Below the pieces are notes generated by a model that saw only the letters and a program-made list of their open reading frames with translations, made no database searches and was not told the origin of the DNA. Shown one piece after another: positions 21,746 through 29,275 of a stretch of DNA of 33,002 nucleotides. The stretch spans positions 1-33,002 of the forward strand of contig JALUPA010000259.1 of NCBI GenBank assembly GCA_027054335.1, read 5' to 3'. The DNA comes from Ardenticatenaceae bacterium. GTDB taxonomy: Bacteria > Chloroflexota > Anaerolineae > Promineifilales > Promineifilaceae. Both the position numbers and the translations under genes were made by a program. Each line of letters begins with the position of its first letter. Positions within the stretch are counted from its first letter, which is position 1.

Positions 21746-24058
21746 ATGTCTGAGCAGAATAAACAGCAGGTTTCCCAAACGAAAAACGGCCGTAGCGGTC
21801 AAAACGGCAAAGTAGATTTAACGGCCGACAGTATTTACTTTAAGGTGTCGGTTCCCCGGAGCGTGGTCAAGCGAGACGGCCGTATCGTTTCCTTTGACGC
21901 GGACCGCATCGAACACGCCCTGGAACGCTGCTTTGCCAGCCTGGACGTACATCCCCAAACCCCGGTACCCGAACTGACCCATCAAATTGTTAACGTAGTG
22001 GCGGCCAAATACGACCTGCCTACGGTCGAAGGCATTCAGGACATTGTGGAAATGGTGCTGCAAGCAGCCGGGGAATACGAAGCGGCCAAACATTACATTC
22101 TCTACCGGGCGGAACACGCCAAAATGCGGGTGAAGCGGCCTGTGCCGGACGAAGTGCGCCAGGCATTTGCCGAATCGGACAGCTATTTCCCCACACAACT
22201 GCAAAAATTCCAGTTCTACGACAAATATTCCCGCTTCAACTACGATTTGGGCCGCCGCGAGACGTGGTTAGAGACAGTTAACCGGGCGGTAGCATTCCTT
22301 AAGGAAATTTCTGATTACCGCCTGCCTGACGAAACGTATGATCGCCTTCGCCGCGGCATTCTGGAGATGAAGGTGATGCCTTCCATGCGCCTGCTGGCGA
22401 TGGCCGGCCCGGCGGCGCGGCGCAATAATATCGCCTTGTACAACTGCTCCTACATGCCGGTGGATTCGCTGGATTCTTTTGTAGAGGCATTGATCATCTC
22501 CATGAGCGGCTGCGGTGTAGGCTTTTCGGTGGAGCGGCGCTACGTGGAGCAGTTCCCCCGCATTGCCCGCCAGTCGGGGCGGCCGCCGGAGACGTTTGTG
22601 GTGCCGGATTCGTCGGAAGGCTGGGCGGAAGCGGTGCGTGTGGGGCTGACGGCTTGGTTTAACGGGGAGGATGTGCTGTTTGATTATTCACAGGTGCGGC
22701 CGGCCGGTGCGCCGCTGCGGGTGAAAGGCGGCCGGGCGTCGGGGCCGGAACCGTTGCGCAAGATGCTGGATTTTGCCCGCACCCGGTTGTTGTCGCGCCA
22801 GGGGAGTTTTTTACGGCCGTTAGACGCCCATGACATTATGTGCGCCGTAGGGGATGCGGCCGTTTCCGGCGGCGTGCGGCGCACGGCGATGATCTCGCTC
22901 TTTGATTACGACGACATGGAAATGCGTAACAGTAAGGACGGCGACTTCTGGCGCAATAACAGCCAGCGCTGGAACGCCAACAATTCGGCCGTCTGGCCGG
23001 AGCGGGAGCTGACCCAGGCGGAGATTACCCGTTTTGTTTTGGACATGGTGGAATCGGGCCGGGGCGAGCCGGGTATCTTTAATAGGAAGGCCGCGATTGA
23101 GAACCGGCCGGTGCGGCGCAAGTATGCCGAGTTTGGCACCAATCCCTGCGGGGAGATCATTATTCGACCATACCAGTTCTGCAACCTGACCAGCGCCATC
23201 GCCCGCGCTGAGGATACGTATGAAACGCTGCGGGAGAAGATTGAGTTGGCCACGATTATCGGCACGATCCAGTCTATGGCCACCTACTTCCCCGGTTTAC
23301 GGCCGCAATGGCAGAAGAATTGTCAGGAGGAGCGGCTGCTGGGAGTGGATTTGAACGGGCAGATGGACAGCCCGGCGGCCCAGGACCCGGCCATCCAGGA
23401 AAAGCTGCGGGAGGTGGCGGTGGAGACGAACCGGATTTATGCGGCGCAGTTGGATATTCCTCAGTCGGCGGCGGTGACGGCCGTCAAGCCTTCCGGCAAC
23501 TCGTCCCAACTGGTCAACTCTGCTTCCGGTATTCATGCCCGTTGGGCGCCGTACTACATCCGTAATGTGCGGGTGGGGGCGCATTCGCCTGTCTTCAAGG
23601 TGTTGCAGGATGCCGGGGTACCCATGGACCCGGAAAACGGCCAGACCCGCGAGAATGCCACGACCTGGGTGGTGCATTTTCCGGTGAAGGCTCCGGATAC
23701 GGCCGTGACCCGCAACGACCGCACCGCCCTGGAACAATGCGAGCATTGGCTGCAAAACAAGACGCACTACACAGAACACAATCCCAGCGTCACCATCACC
23801 TACCAGCAGGACGAGGTGCTGGACATCATCCGCTGGATTTGGGAACACCAGGACAAGATTGGCGGCATGGCCTTCCTGCCCGCCTTCGACGCTCAATACG
23901 ACCAGATGCCTTACGTGGACATCTCTAAGGAAGAGTACGAGCAGCTTGCCGCCAAATTCCCGGAAATAGATTTCTCCAAAATCTACCGCTACGAAGAGGA
24001 AGACCTGACAACGGCCGCGCAGGAATTTGCCTGCATGGCCGGTAACTGTGATTTTTAG
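21746..24058 (+). CDS. nrdJ: Adenosylcobalamin-dependent (class II) ribonucleotide reductase
   Basis: 770 residues. An N-terminal ATP-cone (about 30-125, VVKRDGRIVSFDADRIEHALERCF) gives allosteric control. The catalytic barrel shows the class II monomeric type: NCS at Cys234, NPCGEI at Cys468 with a partner Cys479 eleven residues on (the same spacing as the radical and disulfide cysteines of Lactobacillus RTPR), and a C-terminal CMAGNC pair (Cys763/768) for re-reduction. LGVDLNGQMD and the SGNSSQLVNSASGIHARW loop also fit this type. It makes dNTPs independently of oxygen using B12. AAGGAG is well placed before the ATG. Co-transcribed with nrdR. No cobalamin riboswitch is seen upstream. Confidence 0.93.
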   Translation: MSEQNKQQVSQTKNGRSGQNGKVDLTADSIYFKVSVPRSVVKRDGRIVSFDADRIEHALERCFASLDVHPQTPVPELTHQIVNVVAAKYDLPTVEGIQDIVEMVLQAAGEYEAAKHYILYRAEHAKMRVKRPVPDEVRQAFAESDSYFPTQLQKFQFYDKYSRFNYDLGRRETWLETVNRAVAFLKEISDYRLPDETYDRLRRGILEMKVMPSMRLLAMAGPAARRNNIALYNCSYMPVDSLDSFVEALIISMSGCGVGFSVERRYVEQFPRIARQSGRPPETFVVPDSSEGWAEAVRVGLTAWFNGEDVLFDYSQVRPAGAPLRVKGGRASGPEPLRKMLDFARTRLLSRQGSFLRPLDAHDIMCAVGDAAVSGGVRRTAMISLFDYDDMEMRNSKDGDFWRNNSQRWNANNSAVWPERELTQAEITRFVLDMVESGRGEPGIFNRKAAIENRPVRRKYAEFGTNPCGEIIIRPYQFCNLTSAIARAEDTYETLREKIELATIIGTIQSMATYFPGLRPQWQKNCQEERLLGVDLNGQMDSPAAQDPAIQEKLREVAVETNRIYAAQLDIPQSAAVTAVKPSGNSSQLVNSASGIHARWAPYYIRNVRVGAHSPVFKVLQDAGVPMDPENGQTRENATTWVVHFPVKAPDTAVTRNDRTALEQCEHWLQNKTHYTEHNPSVTITYQQDEVLDIIRWIWEHQDKIGGMAFLPAFDAQYDQMPYVDISKEEYEQLAAKFPEIDFSKIYRYEEEDLTTAAQEFACMAGNCDF

Positions 24059-24065
24059 AGGTGAA

Positions 24066-24098
24066 GAGATGGGGGGCGACCTTGCCGCCTCCCATCTC
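24066..24098 (+). terminator. GC-rich hairpin after nrdJ (possible terminator)
   Basis: GAGATGGGGGGCG / CGCCTCCCATCTC, a 13-bp stem with one mismatch, 8 bp after the nrdJ stop. It lacks a T-run, so termination is uncertain. Confidence 0.4.
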
Positions 24099-24268
24099 AA
24101 ACCCAGAGAAAATATATCAAATAAAGTAAATATTGGATTTTTGACAAAATACTTAACATAAATTGAATTTCGGGCTTGCAAAATGAATGAAACTGCTCCA
24201 TTTCCAGTGTATGATAATCACGACATACACAACCGAATTAAAGCAGTTTCGACAATAATTTTATTTAA
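24099..24268 (+). other. AT-rich upstream region of the nitrilase gene
   Basis: About 170 bp, clearly more AT-rich than its surroundings. A perfect -35 hexamer TTGACA is at 24141-24146 but the best-spaced -10 (TGAATT, 24164) is poor; TATGAT at 24210-24215 lacks a good -35. No ribosome-binding site precedes the nitrilase ATG. No other structure seen. Confidence 0.35.
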
Positions 24269-25231
24269 ATGAAGGGAAACAATGACGTTTTTCGGGTGAC
24301 GGCCGTACAAGAGCCGCCCGTATTTTTAGATTTAGAGCAAAGCGTAGAAAAAGCGTGCCGCCTGATTGCTCAGGCAGCCAGGGAAGGCGCCCGGCTGATC
24401 GTCTTCCCGGAGACGTGGCTGCCAGGCTACCCAGTCTGGCTGGACGTAGCGCCGGGAGCGGGCTTGTGGGGTTATGCCCCGGCCACGGCCGTATTCCGCC
24501 GCCTGTTTCAAAATAGTGTGGCGCTGGGAAGTACGGCCGTGACCCATTTACAGCAAGCCGCCCGGTCTGCCCGCGCCATCGTCGTCATGGGGCTGAATGA
24601 GCGGGACGGCGGCACGCTCTATAACACCATCCTCTATATCGGTGCGGCCGGGCAAATTCTGGGCAAGCACCGTAAGCTGATACCCACCTACACCGAGCGC
24701 CTTGTCTGGGGCAGGGGAGACGGCAGTACCCTGACCGTAGTGGACACACCGTTGGGCCGCCTCGGCGGGCTGGTTTGCTGGGAACATTGGATGCCTCTGG
24801 CCCGTCAGGCCATGCACGTTCAGCAAGAACTGATCCACGTGGCCCAATGGCCGACTGTCAAGGAAATGCTGCTCATCGCCTCCCGCCATTACGCCTTTGA
24901 AGGCCGCTGCTTTGTCGTCGCTGCCGGGACGGTTCTACAAAAGCGTGACTTGGCCCACCTCGACCTGGCCCTGCTGGCCGACATCCCCGGTGGCGCGGAT
25001 ACGTTCCTCATGCGCGGCGGCAGCGCCATTATTTCACCGGAAGGGGATTTGCTGGCGGGGCCGTTGTACGAGCAGCCCGGTCTGGTTTCGGCTGAGATTG
25101 ATCCGCAGCAGGCGGTGGACGGCCGTCTGACGTTAGATGTGGTGGGGCATTACGGCCGTCCCGATGTCTTCCAGCTGCACGTCAACACCAAGCCACACAA
25201 ACACGTCTATTGGCCAGATTCCGAGAAGTGA
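24269..25231 (+). CDS. Nitrilase-superfamily carbon-nitrogen hydrolase
   Basis: A 320-residue hydrolase with the Glu-Lys-Cys triad: E48 in FPETWLPGYP, K136 in GKHRKLIPT and C170 in GGLVCWEHWMP. The CWEHWMP context (close to CWENxMP) and the FPE-WLPGYP segment place it with true nitrilases (aliphatic/aromatic nitrilase, cyanide hydratase branch) more than with amidases. It would convert organic nitriles to acids plus ammonia; substrate unknown. It has no detectable Shine-Dalgarno and stands alone, convergent with the ferredoxin/methyltransferase pair. Three ACGGCCGT sites fall in its first 280 bp. Length is normal. Confidence 0.9.
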   Translation: MKGNNDVFRVTAVQEPPVFLDLEQSVEKACRLIAQAAREGARLIVFPETWLPGYPVWLDVAPGAGLWGYAPATAVFRRLFQNSVALGSTAVTHLQQAARSARAIVVMGLNERDGGTLYNTILYIGAAGQILGKHRKLIPTYTERLVWGRGDGSTLTVVDTPLGRLGGLVCWEHWMPLARQAMHVQQELIHVAQWPTVKEMLLIASRHYAFEGRCFVVAAGTVLQKRDLAHLDLALLADIPGGADTFLMRGGSAIISPEGDLLAGPLYEQPGLVSAEIDPQQAVDGRLTLDVVGHYGRPDVFQLHVNTKPHKHVYWPDSEK

Positions 25232-25301
25232 TACCGGAGGGGAATGAGGGAACAGGGTTCCATCACCAGGGCCTGTCAGATACGGCCGTTTTTCCTACCG
25301 C

Positions 25302-25553
25302 TCAACTTAATTCGATTGCTTCTTCCGGGCATTGCAGCACACAGGCGCCGCAGGCAATACACTTTTCCGGGTCGTGGAAAACGGCCGTGCGGCTTGCATA
25401 ATCCGGCGTCCAGCAGCCCACCGGGCACACATCATAGCACTGCCAGACTCCCGTGCATTTCTCCGGATAAAAATGGATTTCCAGGTTGCGCAGCTCTCTG
25501 GCAAACGTCAGGTGTTCTTTCAACGACGACAGCAGCGTAGGCCGCCCGCTCAT
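25302..25553 (-). CDS. HgcB-like ferredoxin, 4Fe-4S with degenerate first cluster motif
   Basis: 83 residues. The second cluster motif is canonical (C65-IA-C68-GA-C71-VLQ-C75-P). The first reads C33-TGVWQ-C39-YDV-C43-P with Val36 where the second cysteine would be, plus an additional C47 (PVGC). This suggests a [3Fe-4S]-type or rewired site. The gene has an excellent GGAGGTGA ribosome-binding site formed by the last codons of the upstream gene, whose stop TGA lies 4 bp before the ATG, so both are co-translated. As the partner of an HgcA-like protein it occupies the place of HgcB, the electron donor that reduces the corrinoid, but it lacks HgcB's C-terminal vicinal cysteines. Confidence 0.8.
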   Translation of the reverse strand: MSGRPTLLSSLKEHLTFARELRNLEIHFYPEKCTGVWQCYDVCPVGCWTPDYASRTAVFHDPEKCIACGACVLQCPEEAIELS

Positions 25554-25557
25554 CCAA

Positions 25558-27183
25558 TCACCTCCACCCCAGAGCCAGAGGAACCAACCAATAAATCGTC
25601 AGCAGAACCAGACCAATAACCGCTTCCCAGCCCCAATTGGCTTGCTCCCCGCGCATCAACGGGGACATGCCCTGAAGTTCCGCCCCGGTAAAAACCGCCA
25701 AACCGGTCAAACCTACCATCCAGTGGAACAAGGTCACGGGAGGCAGCGGCTGCCAAAGTGTCGTGTAGACGAGCAGCCCGGCCAGCGCGATAAGCGCCAG
25801 CGGGATACTCTTATAAAGTCCGTCCCGGCCCGGCAGCCAGGGCTGGACAACGGCGTAGAAATAGGAAAGCCCGACCATACTCAAAGCAATCGGCCAGAAC
25901 ATGGGCCGCCAGAAGATAAACACCGGCAGTAGAATCAGCAAGCCATAAAAGCCCAAAGTGACCGTGACCATTTCCAACCGATCTTGGAGCGGGAAACGCA
26001 CCCAGCGCATGGTATCGGTCTTCTGGCGTTTGGCAGCCAGATAAGCCGGAATATCCTTAGCTTTAGCCGGTCCCCAATGGACGCCCCACCCAATCTCCTG
26101 CCGGATGCGCCAGCCGTCCACACCGTTGGCGCATAGCTGGGGCAGGATCAGAGCGTGATGCCTGACGACCTCTTCCAGGTGCGAGGACTTGACCGCCGCG
26201 ATCACCTTTTCCGCAGTGAAGTACCCGCCGCCGGCTGCGCACCAAACGTTAATGCCGGCCGAATCGGCGACCAGCATCCAGACATTCACTTTGCCGTCTA
26301 TAGCCTTGACCACTCTGCGCACGGTCAGGTCAAAGTTGCCAGTCACCAGCACCGGTGATTTCGCGGTTGGATTTCCCACCCGATACAACCCCACACGGAC
26401 TTTCGGGTAGGGTGGAATGATACGGAAGAATAACAGCCACAGGTCCAACAGCAAGGTACGCAACGTAACGCGACGCTGCAACGTTCCGATGACTGTGGGG
26501 GGCAACCCGGTTTCACTTTGGGCAGCCGCGACGGGAAGGCTGTCATACAAGACCAGACTGCCGCCCAGGTAAGAAGCGGCCACGCGAACCTGGAAACCGG
26601 TTTGTTCCAGCAACGGCTCGAAGCTGCTTAAAGCCGTGGTACTCGTGCGCGTCAGCAGCCAGGTTAGCCAGGCCAACGGCAAACGCACTGCGTAAAAAAG
26701 CAGCCGCCGCAGCGTGCCCTCTGGAATAACCTCGTCGGCAATCAGGAGACGGCCGTTTGGGGCCAATAATTTCTGGCAGGCTTCCAACGTGTAACGCTGC
26801 TCATCCGGGAACAGTTCGCTGAAGACCAATGTGGAAACAATCAAGTCAAAAGAGGCCGGCGCAAAACGCGCCCCAACCATCGCCGCATCCATGTACTTCA
26901 AAGTAACGTGTTCCGCCAATCCCGCAGCCGCCACTTTCTTCTGGGCCTCAGACAGCATGGTGGGGGAAGCGTCAATACCCGTCACCTCTGCCCCTCTGGC
27001 CGCCATCATAGCCGTGAGCGTTCCCGTCCCGCAGCCGATCTCCAGGACGCGCATTCCGTCCTGAACATACGTATTGGCAATTCTCTCTTTGACTTGCCGG
27101 ATACGCCCCAACGTCAGGATGCGGATTCCCCGGTCATACGCTTGCGGGCTGGTTTCCAGCCACTTCATAAATACAGTTGCCAT
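25558..27183 (-). CDS. SAM-dependent methyltransferase fused to an HgcA-like corrinoid/membrane protein
   Basis: 541 residues in three parts. (1) About 1-215: class I methyltransferase, motif I VLEIGCGTGTLTAMMAARGAEVTGID, then FDLIVSTLVFSELFPDEQR and LLAPNGRLLIADEV. (2) About 255-395: PVLVTGNFDLTVRRV...VNVWMLVADSAGINVWCAAGGGYFTAEKV...HHALILPQLCANGVDGW...GWGVHWGPAKAKDIPAYL. This matches the corrinoid-binding domain of HgcA; the cap-helix Cys is C315, in NVWCAAGG rather than the usual NVWCA(A/G)GK. (3) About 404-540: five hydrophobic helices, as in HgcA. A linked methyltransferase could supply the corrinoid methyl group from SAM; the acceptor (mercury, another metal or metalloid, or something else) is unknown. 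A strong promoter lies ~95 bp upstream; the ferredoxin follows directly. I recall annotations for corrinoid-associated methyltransferases of this sort but cannot verify them. Confidence 0.82.
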   Translation of the reverse strand: MATVFMKWLETSPQAYDRGIRILTLGRIRQVKERIANTYVQDGMRVLEIGCGTGTLTAMMAARGAEVTGIDASPTMLSEAQKKVAAAGLAEHVTLKYMDAAMVGARFAPASFDLIVSTLVFSELFPDEQRYTLEACQKLLAPNGRLLIADEVIPEGTLRRLLFYAVRLPLAWLTWLLTRTSTTALSSFEPLLEQTGFQVRVAASYLGGSLVLYDSLPVAAAQSETGLPPTVIGTLQRRVTLRTLLLDLWLLFFRIIPPYPKVRVGLYRVGNPTAKSPVLVTGNFDLTVRRVVKAIDGKVNVWMLVADSAGINVWCAAGGGYFTAEKVIAAVKSSHLEEVVRHHALILPQLCANGVDGWRIRQEIGWGVHWGPAKAKDIPAYLAAKRQKTDTMRWVRFPLQDRLEMVTVTLGFYGLLILLPVFIFWRPMFWPIALSMVGLSYFYAVVQPWLPGRDGLYKSIPLALIALAGLLVYTTLWQPLPPVTLFHWMVGLTGLAVFTGAELQGMSPLMRGEQANWGWEAVIGLVLLTIYWLVPLALGWR

Positions 27184-27277
27184 GGTTAAAATGAAGCCAG
27201 AAAAAGAGTGGGTTCCTTTGCGGATCGAGGCGCTTTCCCGGCCAGCTTAACTCTGAAATGCGCCTGATCTCAAGAAC

Positions 27278-27307
27278 AGTATAGTCGGATGGGGGAAAAT
27301 ATGTCAA
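27278..27307 (-). promoter_or_regulatory. Promoter of the methyltransferase/HgcA-like operon
   Basis: Minus strand TTGACA (27307-27302), 18-bp spacer, TATACT (27283-27278): a near-consensus promoter. Predicted leader ~88 nt, too short for a cobalamin riboswitch, and none is recognisable. Confidence 0.7.
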
Positions 27308-27482
27308 TGGGAAATCATTAGCTTTGCCGAGACGCCAGAACGTTTTGGGGATTGACAATTCTGACATCTTCCAGCCACACGTCAACCGCGTACCGCAAGG
27401 CCATTACCGCCTCCTCACCTGGCGGACATTTAGCGAGCAGGTGGATAGATTCTACCGCACTGTGGGTTTCGTGACTGAGCCT
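27308..27482. other. Intergenic sequence without recognised gene
   Basis: Part of a ~720-bp gap between the methyltransferase and the sigma factor. The ORF-track entry 27324-27518 has no recognisable protein features and runs into the repeat block, so I do not call it. No family could be assigned; it may be decayed coding sequence. Confidence 0.4.
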
Positions 27483-27603
27483 GAGATTCAGGGACGGTCT
27501 TCGTTTCGCCCATTGTAGGGCGATTTGCTAAATCGCCCGGACGATTTGCCAAATCGTCTTACAGCTTTTGGCCCAAACGAAGACTATCCCCCGAGATTCA
27601 GGG
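27483..27603. repeat. Nested repeat: double hairpin inside an inverted repeat and flanking direct repeats
   Basis: Centre TGTAGGGCGATTTgctAAATCGCCCGGACGATTTgccAAATCGTCTTACA (27514-27563) consists of two adjacent hairpins within TGTA/TACA ends. Around it lie GTCTTCGTTT (27497-27506) and its complement AAACGAAGAC (27575-27584). Outside those is a direct repeat GAGATTCAGGG (27483-27493 and 27593-27603). Confidence 0.85.
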
Positions 27604-27662
27604 GGCAACACACCACGTGGATTTACTGGGATAGTTTGTATCATCTCAATATTTCGGGACTG

Positions 27663-27710
27663 TGGCCGGTCTCCAGACCGCCCACACTAGGCACGGTCAG
27701 GAGACCGGCC
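27663..27710. repeat. Inverted repeat GGCCGGTCTCC...GAGACCGGCC
   Basis: GGCCGGTCTC (27663-27672) and GAGACCGGCC (27701-27710) are perfect complements enclosing ~28 nt with a smaller internal CGGTCTCCAGACCG hairpin. Probably another member of the intergenic hairpin set. Confidence 0.75.
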
Positions 27711-27745
27711 CGAGCTTCCCCAGGTTTTTGAGAAGATACGATAGT

Positions 27746-27780
27746 TTATAAAAAAGCCCCGGTTTTTAGCCGGGGCTTTT
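27746..27780 (-). terminator. Rho-independent terminator of the sigma factor gene
   Basis: Minus strand AAAAGCCCCGG-loop-CCGGGGCTTTTTTATA: 11-bp stem with a T6 run, about 125 bp past the rpoD stop. On the plus strand the T-run is shorter (TTTT), so it may work weakly in that direction too. Confidence 0.85.
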
Positions 27781-27826
27781 CACTATAAAGTGGTAGGTAT
27801 TTCTTTTAGTAATTGTCCAGAAATTA

Positions 27827-27878
27827 GTTCGTAGTAACGACTTTAGTCGTCCAGACCGCTAAAGCGGTTACTACGAAC
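27827..27878. repeat. Branched (cruciform-type) repeat GTTCGTAGTAAC...GTTACTACGAAC
   Basis: Outer arms GTTCGTAGTAAC and GTTACTACGAAC are perfect complements; inside lie two small hairpins, CGACTTTAGTCG and CCGCTAAAGCGG. It would fold as a three-way junction in the 3' UTR of rpoD. Confidence 0.85.
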
Positions 27879-27904
27879 AAAAACGGGAAGTAATTTTTAA
27901 ACGT

Positions 27905-29119
27905 TTAATTGAGGTATTGGCGCAAGTGCCCGGCAAAGTTGGGATGGCGCAGTTTACGCAGCGCTTCTTTTTCCAACTGGCGGATGCGCTCGCGGGAGAG
28001 GCCAAACATCTCGCCTACTTCCTTCAGGGTGCGGGATTCACCATCTTGCAGGCCGTAACGCAGGCGCAGAATGCGGGCTTCACGCGGGGTGAGCTGGTCC
28101 AGAATTTCGCCTAACTCTTCGGTGAGCATCTTTTGCGCTACTGTTTCGGCCGGCGGCGGCGCATCTACGTCTTCGATGAAGTCACCCAGTTCGGCGTCGG
28201 ATTCGTCGCCTACGGGGCGTTCCAGATGGACGGGCTGGCGGCTGGTACGCAGCATCCAGCGCACCCGGTCGGCCGGTAAGTCCATGTGTTCGGCAATTTC
28301 TTCAGCGGTGGGCTGACGGCCGTATTCCTGTTCCAACTCCTGGGCAACCTGATACAACTTGCTGATACGACCGCCAAGATGGGCCGGTATGCGGATGGTA
28401 CGGCCGTGATTAGCCAGCGCCCGCGTAACCGCCTGACGAATCCACCAGGTAGCATACGTGCTGAAACGGTTGCCGCGGCGGTAATCATACTTCTCTACCG
28501 CTTTCATCAAGCCCACGTTACCTTCCTGAATCAAGTCCAGGAATTGCAAGCCACGACCACGATACTTCTTGGCAATGCTTACCACCAGGCGCGTATTGGC
28601 TCGAATCAGATGGGCGCGGGCTGCGTCACCAATCTCGCACAAAATAGCCAGTTGGTCCATTTCATCAAGAGTAAGTTCTTCCGTTTCTATCTGTAGTTCA
28701 GCAGCGCGGCCGGCTTCGATTTCCTTCGCCAACTGCACTTCTTCTTCCGCAGTCAAGAGGCCCTGCTGGCCCATTTCCCGGAAGTAGAGACCGACGGAGT
28801 CATCAATCGGTACATTGCTCAGGTCAAACAGAGGGGCAGCGTGAGAGGTCTCTTCTACGTCGGAGACTCCCCCATTTCCGTTTTTCACGACGCCATTTTG
28901 CCCATTCATGGGAACGCCGATCTCATCTTCACTTTCGTAGATGGGAACACCAGCCGTCTGGGCTTCTTCTAACAGCATTTCCAAAAGTGGCAGATTGGCT
29001 TCTATGTCTGGCACTGTTTCCAGTATTTGATCGTATGTAAGATACCCTTGATCTATTCCTTCGTTAAGCAATGTGCTAACGACTTCCATTTCATCAAATG
29101 GATTGGCTAAATTGCTCAT
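27905..29119 (-). CDS. rpoD: Principal RNA polymerase sigma factor (RpoD/SigA)
   Basis: A 404-residue sigma-70 group 1 factor. A short acidic N-terminal part is followed by region 1.2 ([32 protein letters not shown]), regions 2.1-2.4 ([65 protein letters not shown]), region 3 ([39 protein letters not shown]) and the region 4.2 helix-turn-helix ([31 protein letters not shown]). Region 2.4 is canonical, consistent with the TTGACA/TATAAT-type promoters seen in this window. It has its own promoter and terminator. A group 2 paralog is possible but the region 1.2 and 2 identity favours the housekeeping factor. Confidence 0.93.
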   Translation of the reverse strand: MSNLANPFDEMEVVSTLLNEGIDQGYLTYDQILETVPDIEANLPLLEMLLEEAQTAGVPIYESEDEIGVPMNGQNGVVKNGNGGVSDVEETSHAAPLFDLSNVPIDDSVGLYFREMGQQGLLTAEEEVQLAKEIEAGRAAELQIETEELTLDEMDQLAILCEIGDAARAHLIRANTRLVVSIAKKYRGRGLQFLDLIQEGNVGLMKAVEKYDYRRGNRFSTYATWWIRQAVTRALANHGRTIRIPAHLGGRISKLYQVAQELEQEYGRQPTAEEIAEHMDLPADRVRWMLRTSRQPVHLERPVGDESDAELGDFIEDVDAPPPAETVAQKMLTEELGEILDQLTPREARILRLRYGLQDGESRTLKEVGEMFGLSRERIRQLEKEALRKLRHPNFAGHLRQYLN

Positions 29120-29203
29120 TTATACCCTTTTCTCCAAAAAATTATTTTTGCTGCAATGTGCGAACTCTCACCCGATAATGTCCTCTTCCTTCTCTAAGGG
29201 GGC

Positions 29204-29233
29204 AGTCTAGCATATTTTCTAAACAAAAGTCAA
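29204..29233 (-). promoter_or_regulatory. Promoter of the sigma factor gene
   Basis: Minus strand TTGACT (29233-29228), 18-bp spacer, TAGACT (29209-29204), about 85 bp upstream of the rpoD start codon. Confidence 0.6.
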
Positions 29234-29275
29234 GATGCAATTTCCAATTGCCAGAAAATCCAACCGTAAGTTACA

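Noticed and set aside
23297-24181. 294-aa minus-strand ORF
   Set aside because: It is antisense to the well-supported nrdJ gene; composition is His/Arg-rich shadow sequence with no domain.
27184-27277. Cobalamin riboswitch before the HgcA-like gene
   Set aside because: The predicted leader is only ~88 nt and no B12-box-like element was seen; nor was one found before nrdJ.
27324-27731. Two small plus-strand ORFs (64 and 68 aa)
   Set aside because: They run through repeat DNA and show no domain, start site or conserved pattern.
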